A DNA stretch of 13,712 bases from JBKPDV01 sp046728075 (lineage in GTDB: Bacteria > Acidobacteriota > Thermoanaerobaculia > UBA5066 > Gp7-AA6): positions 1 to 13,712 of the forward strand of contig JBKPDV010000059.1 in assembly GCA_046728075.1 (NCBI GenBank), in the 5' to 3' direction. The notes under the pieces are model-generated. The model saw nothing but the letters and a program-made list of their open reading frames with translations. It made no database searches and was not told the DNA's origin. Positions 5,531-11,615 of this stretch are shown piece after piece (position 1 is the first letter of the stretch; every line of letters begins with the position of its first letter). Made by a program: the position numbers and the translations under genes.

Positions 5531-6198
5531 CAAGCCCTCACAGTTCGAGTCGCCTGTCGAAGTCTCTCAATCGCGCCCCTCACATTCTGCTGCCCATAAA
5601 TAGCAGTTCCGGCCACCAGAATTTCCGCGCCCGCAGCGGCCAGCGCGCCGGCGTTCCCCGCTTCGACTCCCCCGTCCACTTCGATGGACGCCCGCGAACC
5701 GGCCGCTTGGAGTTCCCCACGCAGAAGGCGGACCTTGGCGATGGAAGGCGAGAGAAAGGGCTGGCCTCCCCACCCCGGATTGACGGACATGACGACCGCG
5801 TAGTCGAGATCCAGAGAAACCGCCTGGAGCGCCAGCGTCGAGGTGCCCGGATTGATCGCCGCTCCCGCGCGCGCGCCTCCGCGACGAATCAGGTCGAGAC
5901 AGCGCTGGAGATGCCGCGTCGCTTCGACGTGGACGGAGACCCAGTCGGCCCCCGCATCGAGGTATTGCGACAGCGTCGCCTCGGGATTCTCGATCATCAG
6001 GTGGACATCGAGCGGCAGCCTCGTCGTCTTCCGCAAAGCGGCAACCACGGGAGGCCCCATCGTCAGGTTCGGGACGAAATGCCCGTCCATGACGTCGACA
6101 TGCAGGAGGTCCGCGCCACCCTCCTCCGCGAGCTGGACGGCGTCGGCCAGGCGCGCGAAGTCCGCGGCGAGCAGCGACGGCGCGATTCGAACAGTCAT
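5530..6198 (-). CDS. rpe: Ribulose-phosphate 3-epimerase
   Basis: This enzyme interconverts ribulose 5-phosphate and xylulose 5-phosphate in the pentose phosphate pathway (and the Calvin cycle where present). The 222-residue TIM barrel is full length. It starts MTVRIAPSLLAADFARLADA. It shows the family signatures LLHVDVMDGHFVPNLTMGPP (metal-binding His and catalytic Asp), LDVHLMIENP (metal-binding His), MSVNPGWGGQPF (phosphate loop) and IEVDGGV (second catalytic Asp), then VAGTAIYGQ. Its ATG overlaps the stop of the PASTA gene (ATGA, 6195-6198) and its own stop overlaps the bamD ATG, so the three genes are translationally linked. Confidence 0.97.
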   Translation of the reverse strand: MTVRIAPSLLAADFARLADAVQLAEEGGADLLHVDVMDGHFVPNLTMGPPVVAALRKTTRLPLDVHLMIENPEATLSQYLDAGADWVSVHVEATRHLQRCLDLIRRGGARAGAAINPGTSTLALQAVSLDLDYAVVMSVNPGWGGQPFLSPSIAKVRLLRGELQAAGSRASIEVDGGVEAGNAGALAAAGAEILVAGTAIYGQQNVRGAIERLRQATRTVRA

Positions 6199-6935
6199 CG
6201 GGCAGCCGGCGGCGCCAGATCGGCGGCGCGGGACACCGTCAGCGAGACGACTTCACGGCTGCCGATCGGGTAGCCTGGCGGCGGAAACTGCTTGAGGATG
6301 GTATTTGGCGCGATTCCTTCATAGGACTCGAACCGCGCGCTCCCGACCCGAAAGCCCGCCGCTTCGAGTCTTCCCCGCACCTGCTCGGCGTCCTTGCCGA
6401 CCAAATCCGGCATCACGTAACGCGCTTCCGGCGCTCCGCGGTTCGTCAGCACCTCGACGTTCGAGGACCGGGCCGCGATGGCCTCCGGCTCGGGATCCTG
6501 CGACACGATGCCGACTTTCTGGACCCCGTCCCGATACCAGGACACCGCTCCCAGCTCGAGGGACTGTTGGGAGAGCTTCAGAGCGGCGGCACGCGGCGGC
6601 AGACCCTCGAGGTCGGGCACCTTCAACTGCGCCGCCCCGAGCGAGACGACGACGTGAACGACCTGGGCTGGCTTGGCCAGAGACCCCCCCTCGGGCTGCT
6701 GGGAGAGGATGTGATCCTTCTGGACCTTCTCGTCCGGCCGGGCTCGGCGCGTTTCTTCCTCGACGCCCAGTCCCAGATCGTGGGCCGTCCGGATCGCCTC
6801 CAGCACGGTCTTTCCGGTCAGGTCCGGCACCGTGACCGAGCGGCCCACGATCGATTTCTGAAAGGCGAGCCAGGCCCCCACCGAAAAGACGCCGAGCAGG
6901 AGAAGCGCGTAAAACAGCCGAAAAACGACACGCAT
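6195..6935 (-). CDS. Membrane-anchored protein with three PASTA domains
   Basis: The 246-residue protein has a short cytoplasmic start, one membrane anchor (FRLFYALLLLGVFSVGAWLA, about 5-24), then three extracytoplasmic PASTA domains beginning at VTVPDLTGK (about 34), LKVPDLEGL (about 104) and YVMPDLVGK (about 173). Each ends with the typical V-x-V strand (VHVVVSLG, VEVLTNRG, VSLTVSRA). PASTA domains bind muropeptides or peptidoglycan and usually belong to PknB-type kinases or PBPs. Here there is no kinase or transpeptidase domain, so it may be a free wall-binding protein or sensor. It heads the rpe-bamD operon. No good Shine-Dalgarno precedes ATG 6935; an extended -10 (TGCTAACTT) lies just upstream. 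Confidence 0.92.
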   Translation of the reverse strand: MRVVFRLFYALLLLGVFSVGAWLAFQKSIVGRSVTVPDLTGKTVLEAIRTAHDLGLGVEEETRRARPDEKVQKDHILSQQPEGGSLAKPAQVVHVVVSLGAAQLKVPDLEGLPPRAAALKLSQQSLELGAVSWYRDGVQKVGIVSQDPEPEAIAARSSNVEVLTNRGAPEARYVMPDLVGKDAEQVRGRLEAAGFRVGSARFESYEGIAPNTILKQFPPPGYPIGSREVVSLTVSRAADLAPPAAR

Positions 6936-6944
6936 GGGCGCTGA

Positions 6945-6953
6945 AAGTTAGCA
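6945..6953 (-). promoter_or_regulatory. Extended -10 box before the PASTA gene
   Basis: On the minus strand TGCTAACTT (6953-6945) matches a TGnTAnnnT extended -10 and ends 9 bases before ATG 6935. A transcript from it would have almost no leader. No -35 is visible. Confidence 0.4.
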
Positions 6954-6974
6954 TGGATTGTTATTCGTCCGGCG

Positions 6975-7053
6975 GGGCGCGGGGCGCTCGGCGCTGGGCG
7001 ATAGGCGAAGAACGGAGCCGCCACCAGCCCCCAGCGCCCAACGCCCAGCGCCC
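6975..7053. repeat. Inverted heptamer arrays (GGGCGCT), site E
   Basis: The left arm 6975-7009 is five 7-bp periods: GGGCGCG, GGGCGCT, CGGCGCT, GGGCGAT, AGGCGAA. The right arm 7026-7053, read on the minus strand, is GGGCGCT, GGGCGTT, GGGCGCT, GGGGGCT, with a fifth decayed unit GGTGGCG (7019-7025). It lies between divergent genes (PASTA and PHP). Confidence 0.85.
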
Positions 7054-7062
7054 TCTTCTGGA

Positions 7063-7097
7063 ATTTGTCACCCCGGCACGCGATTTGTAACGGTGAC
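7063..7097 (+). promoter_or_regulatory. Possible operator upstream of the PHP gene
   Basis: ATTTGTCAC (7063-7071) and ATTTGTAAC (7083-7091) are direct repeats exactly 20 bp apart, i.e. on the same helix face. GTCACC (7067-7072) and GGTGAC (7092-7097) also form an inverted repeat. The block ends 6 bases before ATG 7104, where a bound protein could block expression. Confidence 0.4.
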
Positions 7098-7103
7098 ATT
7101 GAA

Positions 7104-8090
7104 ATGAAGTCGCACCGGCCCGAAACGGACCTCCCCAACTGGTTCTCCGACACCCGTTTCAAGAAGGCCGACCTCCACTGCCACTCCGTTTACTCGACTT
7201 TCAAGTATTTCCGCGTTGCCAATACCCGCGACTCCTACAACCGGCCCGAGGAGGTCTACCGGCTCGCCAAGGAGCGGGGAATGGACTTCGTAACGCTGAC
7301 GGACCACGACTCGATCGACGGCTGCCTCTACCTCCTGAACAAGAACCCGGACCTGCCGGACTTCTTCATCTCGGAAGAGGTCGAGACCTACTTTCCCGCC
7401 ACCCGCCAGCGCATCCACGTCAACGTCTTCGACATCGACGAGCGCCAGCACGAGGAGATCCAGCGGCGGCGGGGCAACATCTACGACCTGCACGAATACA
7501 TCAAAGAGGAGCGGATCATCGCGTCGGCCAACCACATGTTCCAGAACTACCGGATGCGCAACTCGCCGCGCCACTACTTTGAGGAGATGCTCCGGATGTT
7601 CGACATCTTCGAGGTCAAGAACGGCGCGATGGCCTCCCAGCACAACCGGCTCGTCGAGGACCTGATGGCGGTCGTGCGCGAGAAGCGCGGGGCGGTTTCC
7701 CTGGTTGCCGGCTCAGACGCGCATACCCTCGGGCCCCTCGCCCTCGTCTACACGGTCGCGGAGGCGCAGAACGTCACGGACTTCCTCGAGAAAGTCCGCG
7801 GCGGAGAGTGCTTCGTCTGGGGAAGCGAGATGGGCTTCTCAGAGCTCCTGTCCGACGTCTACCGGATGGTCTTCCGCTACTACGGCAGCGTCCTCGACTG
7901 GAAGAATCCCGAGTTCACCGCGGGGGAAAAGGCGCGCCACCTGGCGCTCGCCGCCGTCGGCGCCCCCTTCTCCGCAGCCGGCGTCCCGTTCGCCATCACT
8001 TCCCAGAACTACATAAAGCAGATCTTCGTCTCCCGCAGGGTGGGGCAGGAGCTTCTGGAACACCTGGACGACGAAGCCAAGCCGTCCTAG
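7104..8090 (+). CDS. PHP-domain metal-dependent phosphoesterase
   Basis: The 328-residue protein carries the PHP metal-site series: ADLHCHSVYST (H25, H27), TLTDHDSIDG (D67, H68), SEEVE (about E92), ANHMF (H144) and AGSDAHTLG (D205, H207). PHP proteins hydrolyse phosphoesters such as histidinol phosphate, nucleotides or oligonucleotide ends. This member has no polymerase or HisK-specific context, so the substrate is unknown. After the PHP core comes a conserved-looking C-terminal region of about 110 residues (GGECFVWGSEMGFSELLSDV onward, with hydrophobic AGVPFAITSQ) that I do not recognise. I chose ATG 7104; a TTG at 7065 would include operator-like repeats. The Shine-Dalgarno is weak. A GT2 glycosyltransferase follows on the same strand after 123 bases, without proof of a shared function. 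Confidence 0.87.
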   Translation: MKSHRPETDLPNWFSDTRFKKADLHCHSVYSTFKYFRVANTRDSYNRPEEVYRLAKERGMDFVTLTDHDSIDGCLYLLNKNPDLPDFFISEEVETYFPATRQRIHVNVFDIDERQHEEIQRRRGNIYDLHEYIKEERIIASANHMFQNYRMRNSPRHYFEEMLRMFDIFEVKNGAMASQHNRLVEDLMAVVREKRGAVSLVAGSDAHTLGPLALVYTVAEAQNVTDFLEKVRGGECFVWGSEMGFSELLSDVYRMVFRYYGSVLDWKNPEFTAGEKARHLALAAVGAPFSAAGVPFAITSQNYIKQIFVSRRVGQELLEHLDDEAKPS

Positions 8091-8096
8091 TGCTCC

Positions 8097-8113
8097 GACC
8101 CGCCTCACGGGTC
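8097..8113 (+). terminator. Weak hairpin after the PHP gene
   Basis: GACCCG and CGGGTC pair around a 5-base loop six bases past the PHP stop. No U-run follows, so any termination would need Rho or would be partial. Confidence 0.3.
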
Positions 8114-8170
8114 TTGCGTGCGACGAGGGTTCCATTCTTCGCCTCAAAGTCCAGGATTAGTCGCCTCCTC

Positions 8171-8194
8171 TCCCGCGTTCCCGCGTCCCCGCCC
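8171..8194. repeat. Single octamer array (TCCCGCGT), site F
   Basis: Two exact TCCCGCGT units (8171-8178, 8179-8186) and a decayed third (CCCCGCCC) sit just before the GT2 promoter-like box. Period and composition match sites B and C, but I find no opposing arm nearby. Confidence 0.7.
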
Positions 8195-8201
8195 GACCAC
8201 C

Positions 8202-8207
8202 TACAAT
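8202..8207 (+). promoter_or_regulatory. -10 box of a possible leaderless GT2 transcript
   Basis: TACAAT ends 6 bases before GTG 8214, the spacing expected if transcription starts at or next to the start codon. There is no Shine-Dalgarno. The place for a -35 is occupied by repeat site F. Confidence 0.45.
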
Positions 8208-8213
8208 CTATCC

Positions 8214-9221
8214 GTGGTGACGCAGAGTTCGGATCCACCCGATCGATCTCCGCGCGCCAGCCGCAGGCTGTCGCTCGTCGTGCCCGTTCTGAACGAAGAG
8301 TCGAACATTCCGACGCTCTACCAGGCGCTTCAGCGAGAGCTCGAAGGACTCGGGACCGACTGGGAATTGATCTTTATAGACGACGGCTCAACGGACGGTT
8401 CCGCGGCGGCTGTCCTGAAGCTTCACGGCGGTGATCCTCGTGTGAAACTCCTATCGCTTTCGCGCAACTTCGGGCATCAGAGCGCCCTCACGGCGGGAAT
8501 GGACCATGCCAGCGGAGACGCCGTGATCATGATGGACGCGGATCTACAGCATCCTCCCTCTCTCATCGGAGAGCTCGTAAGGCACTGGGAGCAAGGATAC
8601 GAGGTCGTGTACACGGTGCGAGAACTGACGGAGGACGCTGGCCGCTGGAAGCGACTAACGGCATCGCTCTTCTACCGGATCTTTCGAGCTCTTTCCGGTG
8701 TCGATCTTCCGGCCAATGCAGCAGACTTTCGCCTGTTGGATCGCAAGGTCATCGAGGCCTTTCGGCAGATCCGCGAGAGAACCCGCTTCCTGCGGGGTCT
8801 GACGAGCTGGGTCGGCTACCGTTCGGCCGCGATTTCGTATCGGGCGGGGTCCCGTGTCGCGGGACGGTCCAAGTACGGATTCCGGCGGATGCTCGGGTTC
8901 GGCATCGACGGGCTGGTGTCCTTTTCCGCAACCCCCCTCTATCTTTCGATCTACCTCGGCATGATGCTGGCGCTGGCGGGCGGGGTCTACCTCCTCTACG
9001 TCCTCTACTCGCGCCTCATCGTCGGAGATACGGTTCCGGGCTGGACCTCTCTGATCATCCTCGTCATGTTGATCGGCGGCCTGCAGCTCTCCTTGATGGG
9101 CATCATCGGGGTTTACGTCGGACGCGTTTACGAGGAAGCCAAGCAGAGGCCGCTCTACCTCGTCGACCGCAGTGTCGGCCTCGAAGAACCCTCGACTCCG
9201 CCGGACAAGACCCTCCGGTGA
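8214..9221 (+). CDS. GT2 glycosyltransferase, polyprenyl-phosphate sugar synthase type
   Basis: This 335-residue enzyme has the DPM1/GtrB/ArnC layout. A GT-A domain shows LSLVVPVLNEESNIPTLYQ (about 19-37), IFIDDGSTDG (DD at 56-57) and the metal-binding DADLQH (108-113). Two membrane helices follow at about 238-272 and 276-304 (GGVYLLYVLYSRLIV; LIILVMLIGGLQLSLMGIIG). The QRPLYLV sequence near the end is also typical. The family moves a sugar from a nucleotide donor to undecaprenyl or dolichyl phosphate for later transfer outside the membrane. The sugar is unknown. I chose GTG 8214 (GTG 8217 is equally possible); a more upstream ATG (8118) would translate repeat DNA. The stop overlaps the next gene's GTG (GTGA), so the methyltransferase is coupled. 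Confidence 0.93.
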   Translation: MVTQSSDPPDRSPRASRRLSLVVPVLNEESNIPTLYQALQRELEGLGTDWELIFIDDGSTDGSAAAVLKLHGGDPRVKLLSLSRNFGHQSALTAGMDHASGDAVIMMDADLQHPPSLIGELVRHWEQGYEVVYTVRELTEDAGRWKRLTASLFYRIFRALSGVDLPANAADFRLLDRKVIEAFRQIRERTRFLRGLTSWVGYRSAAISYRAGSRVAGRSKYGFRRMLGFGIDGLVSFSATPLYLSIYLGMMLALAGGVYLLYVLYSRLIVGDTVPGWTSLIILVMLIGGLQLSLMGIIGVYVGRVYEEAKQRPLYLVDRSVGLEEPSTPPDKTLR

Positions 9222-10087
9222 AGTGCGAGCTATGCGGATATTCCGGGCAGATGCTCCCGAAGTTTCCGGCCAAGCAGATTTTCGAGTGCCCCCGGTGCGG
9301 CCTGAGCTCTTATCAGGGGAACTTCTCCTCGGACCTCTATTCCCGGGAGTATTTCGAAGGCGGCGAGTACCACGACTACCGGGGCGATGAGCGGGTCATC
9401 CGGCGCAACTTCCGCAAGCAGATCCGCCGGCTGCTCGAGCTTGCTCCATCCGGGCGGCTCTACGAGATCGGTTGCGCTTACGGTTTCTTCCTGGATCTCG
9501 CGCGCGCGCACTGGGACGTGTCGGGGATCGACGTCACGGAGGAGGGGATCGCGCACGCGCGCGAAGCCCTTCGGCTGCCCGTGGAACGCGGCGACTTTCT
9601 CGAATCGCCTGAGACTCCGGGAGCCTTCGATCTCATCTGTATGTGGGACACGATCGAACATCTTCCCCATCCGGTGCGGACGATCGAGAAGGCGGCGCGC
9701 GCGCTCAAGCCCGGCGGCGCGCTCGTGATGACGACAGGCGACATCGGCAGCCCCGTCGCGCGGTGGCGCGGGGAGCGTTGGCGCCAGATCCATCCTCCGA
9801 CCCATCTCTACTACTTCTCCCGAAAGACGCTGACGCGCGCGATCGAACAGGCGGGCCTCTCCGTGAACAGCATCGTTTCGGTCGGCTACTGGCGAAGCCT
9901 CCGTTCGATGCTCTACGGAATCTTCGCGCTGGGCAAGGAACGCACCGCCTGGATCTACCGCCTGCTGACCGCGGGCGGCCGGCTCGACCTCCCCGTCTAC
10001 AGCAACCTCTACGACATCTTTCTCCTGGTGGCCGTCAAGCCCAAGTCCGCCGCCAATGAGGATCCGCGAGAGCTCTCGACCCGATAG
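9218..10087 (+). CDS. SAM-dependent methyltransferase with N-terminal zinc ribbon
   Basis: The 289-residue protein opens with a zinc-ribbon-like pair of CxxC motifs (C3, C6, C24, C27). A class I methyltransferase fold follows: motif I YEIGCAYGFFLDLA, an acidic strand-2 end (GIDVTEEGI), motif IV FDLICMWDTIEHLPHP and LKPGGALVMTTG. The C-terminal third has the HPPTHLYYFSRKTLTRAIEQ signature of Methyltransf_23-type enzymes found in surface-polysaccharide loci, then hydrophobic segments. With the overlapping GT2 gene, methylation of a lipid-linked sugar or glycan is a reasonable inference; the acceptor is not known. It starts at GTG 9218, inside the GT2 stop. Confidence 0.9.
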   Translation: MKCELCGYSGQMLPKFPAKQIFECPRCGLSSYQGNFSSDLYSREYFEGGEYHDYRGDERVIRRNFRKQIRRLLELAPSGRLYEIGCAYGFFLDLARAHWDVSGIDVTEEGIAHAREALRLPVERGDFLESPETPGAFDLICMWDTIEHLPHPVRTIEKAARALKPGGALVMTTGDIGSPVARWRGERWRQIHPPTHLYYFSRKTLTRAIEQAGLSVNSIVSVGYWRSLRSMLYGIFALGKERTAWIYRLLTAGGRLDLPVYSNLYDIFLLVAVKPKSAANEDPRELSTR

Positions 10088-10147
10088 TCATCCTTCACTT
10101 CTGCTCAAGTGACCGTCATCGCCTCCGGGCCCGATTTACTCCAACGC

Positions 10148-10153
10148 TAGAAT
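10148..10153 (+). promoter_or_regulatory. -10 box of a possible leaderless nfo transcript
   Basis: TAGAAT ends 3 bases before GTG 10157 and exactly 6 before the in-frame GTG 10160. The latter is the same spacing as at the GT2 gene. No ribosome site is present. Confidence 0.4.
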
Positions 10154-10156
10154 TCG

Positions 10157-11056
10157 GTGGTGGCCACAAAAAGGATTTCCGAGGAGGATCTCCCTATCGG
10201 CGCCCACCAATCCATCGCCGGCGGGACGCCGCTCGCCGTCGAACGTGGACTCTCTGCGGGCTGCCGGACCCTCCAGATCTTTGTGAAGAACAACAGCCGC
10301 TGGATCGGCAAGGAGATCGACGCGGCGGAGGCGAGGCTGTTCCGCCGCGCGACTCGCGGCGCCGCTTTCGCTCACGTCGCGGCGCACACTTCGTATCTGA
10401 TCAATCTCGCCTCTTCTTTCCGAGCGTTGCGGCAGCAATCCATCTCGGCCCTCGCCGACGAAATCCGCCGGTGCGAGCGGCTGGGCATCCGAGATCTCGT
10501 CCTGCACCCGGGTTCGCACGGTGGAGAGGGCGAATCGGCCGGCATCGCGCGCATCGCGGCGTCGCTCGATGAAGCCCTCGCACGCGCGGGCCCCGGGCGC
10601 GTCCGCATCCTGCTCGAAACGGCCGCGGGCCAGGGAACGGCGGTCGGCCACCGCTTCGAGCACCTGCGCGACATCCTCGCTGCCTCACGGCGTCGGCGGC
10701 GTCTTGGTGTGTGCCTCGACACCTGCCACGTGCACGCCGCCGGCTACGACCTCACGTCGGCGGAGGGCTACGCCGAAACCCTCGACGCTTTCGAGCGGAC
10801 CATCGGTCTCGCGCACCTCCACGCGATCCACGTCAACGACTCGAAGAAGCCTCGAGGCTCGCGCGTCGACCGGCACGAGCACATCGGCTCGGGCTCGATC
10901 GGCGAGGCGGGCTTTGCCAACCTGATGACCGATCCGCGCCTCTCTGCGGTCCCCAAGTTCCTCGAAACTCCCAAGGACGACTCCCTCGATTTCGACCGGA
11001 AGAACCTGGCGACGCTGAGGCGTCTGGCGCGTCGCGGGCGGTATCGGGACAGATGA
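10157..11056 (+). CDS. nfo: Endonuclease IV (AP endonuclease)
   Basis: This enzyme cleaves DNA 5' of abasic sites in base-excision repair. The 299-residue TIM barrel carries the zinc-ligand motifs of the AP2 family: IGAHQSI (H17), AAHTSYLINLAS, LHPGSHGG, ILLETAAGQG, VCLDTCHVHAAGYDL, IHVNDSKKPRGSRVDRHEHI with GSGSIG, and FLETPKDD. Length is normal (280-300). The strand-3 motif reads AHTSYLIN where the family usually has AHAPYLIN; the metal-binding His is kept. GTG 10157 and GTG 10160 are both possible starts; GTG 10160 fits the upstream -10 better. It is separated from the methyltransferase by about 70 bases that hold a small hairpin (TCACTT/AAGTGA, 10095-10112). Confidence 0.96.
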   Translation: MVATKRISEEDLPIGAHQSIAGGTPLAVERGLSAGCRTLQIFVKNNSRWIGKEIDAAEARLFRRATRGAAFAHVAAHTSYLINLASSFRALRQQSISALADEIRRCERLGIRDLVLHPGSHGGEGESAGIARIAASLDEALARAGPGRVRILLETAAGQGTAVGHRFEHLRDILAASRRRRRLGVCLDTCHVHAAGYDLTSAEGYAETLDAFERTIGLAHLHAIHVNDSKKPRGSRVDRHEHIGSGSIGEAGFANLMTDPRLSAVPKFLETPKDDSLDFDRKNLATLRRLARRGRYRDR

Positions 11057-11088
11057 CCGCAGGTCAACGCGCCCGACTTCAGTCTCCT

Positions 11089-11100
11089 TGTCCTAGGACA
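11089..11100. other. 12-bp perfect palindrome at the convergent junction
   Basis: TGTCCTAGGACA contains the TAG stop (11095-11093) of the minus-strand lipoprotein gene and lies 32 bases past the nfo stop. It is too short and lacks the T-run of a terminator, but it is the only symmetrical element in this 36-base gap. Confidence 0.35.
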
Positions 11101-11527
11101 CTTGGAACCGGCGCTGGATCGTCGCGGTCCCGCCGCTCTTGGCCCTCACGGTGACCGTCAGAGAGTGAGCGCCCGGATTCAACTTGGGAATCGCGAAAAT
11201 GAAGCCGGCCTTGTCCGCGTCGGGGTACTTGGCGTATTGAGCCTTCACCCCCGGGAAGTCGATACCGGTCTTCACGAACGGTTTCTGGCCGTCGTCGAAC
11301 GTGACCGACACCTCGGCCACGCCGGAGGGATCGAGCGCCCAACCTGACACGAACGTTCCGACGGCGATGGTTTGATTTTCGGCAGGCGTATCGAGAAGTG
11401 CGATAGGCGGCGGGGCCGCCGTCGGCGCCGGCACCGAGGCCGACCCCGGACTTTCCGATTGGCCACAAGCGAGCGCGAACAGGGCCCCAAGAACTAGCGT
11501 CGAAGCAAAAACGACTCTCCGATGCAT
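11093..11527 (-). CDS. Lipoprotein with a single Ig-like domain
   Basis: The 144-residue product begins MHRRVVFASTLVLGALFALA with C21 as the probable lipidated cysteine (ALAC then GQSES; Ala at -3 is less common than Leu). A Pro/Ala/Ser linker runs to about residue 45. Next comes a beta-rich domain: QTIAVGTFVSGWALDPSG, then VAEVSVTFDDG, YPDADKAGFIF and LNPGAHSLTVTVRAKSGG. The GWALD..G...V.V..DG......Y P.a..aGF.f.........G.H.LTV.a....G pattern recurs as an Ig-like module in secreted proteins of Acidobacteria and relatives (from general knowledge, not a search). Its role could be adhesion or surface binding; no enzyme motif is visible. GAGGAGG lies 5 bases before ATG 11527. It follows the YfhO-like gene by 88 bases on the same strand. 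Confidence 0.85.
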   Translation of the reverse strand: MHRRVVFASTLVLGALFALACGQSESPGSASVPAPTAAPPPIALLDTPAENQTIAVGTFVSGWALDPSGVAEVSVTFDDGQKPFVKTGIDFPGVKAQYAKYPDADKAGFIFAIPKLNPGAHSLTVTVRAKSGGTATIQRRFQVS

Positions 11528-11552
11528 TCCAACCTCCTCAACTGAGCAAAAC

Positions 11553-11609
11553 GACGGCGGAGCATCTGCCCCCCGATCGCCGGGCTGGCATCATAGAACA
11601 ACCGCCGTC
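11553..11609 (-). terminator. Possible long-loop terminator after the YfhO-like gene
   Basis: GACGGCGG and CCGCCGTC (8 of 8 pairs, 11609-11602 with 11560-11553) enclose 41 bases. On the minus strand GTTTTGC follows directly. It is a plausible terminator or attenuator between the two minus-strand genes, weakened by the long loop and only four T. Confidence 0.4.
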
Positions 11610-11615
11610 TCCTTC

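Noticed and set aside
10095..10112. Hairpin TCACTT/AAGTGA between the methyltransferase and nfo as a terminator
   Set aside because: Only six pairs, AT-poor surroundings and no T-run. It is recorded in the nfo entry but not called as a terminator.
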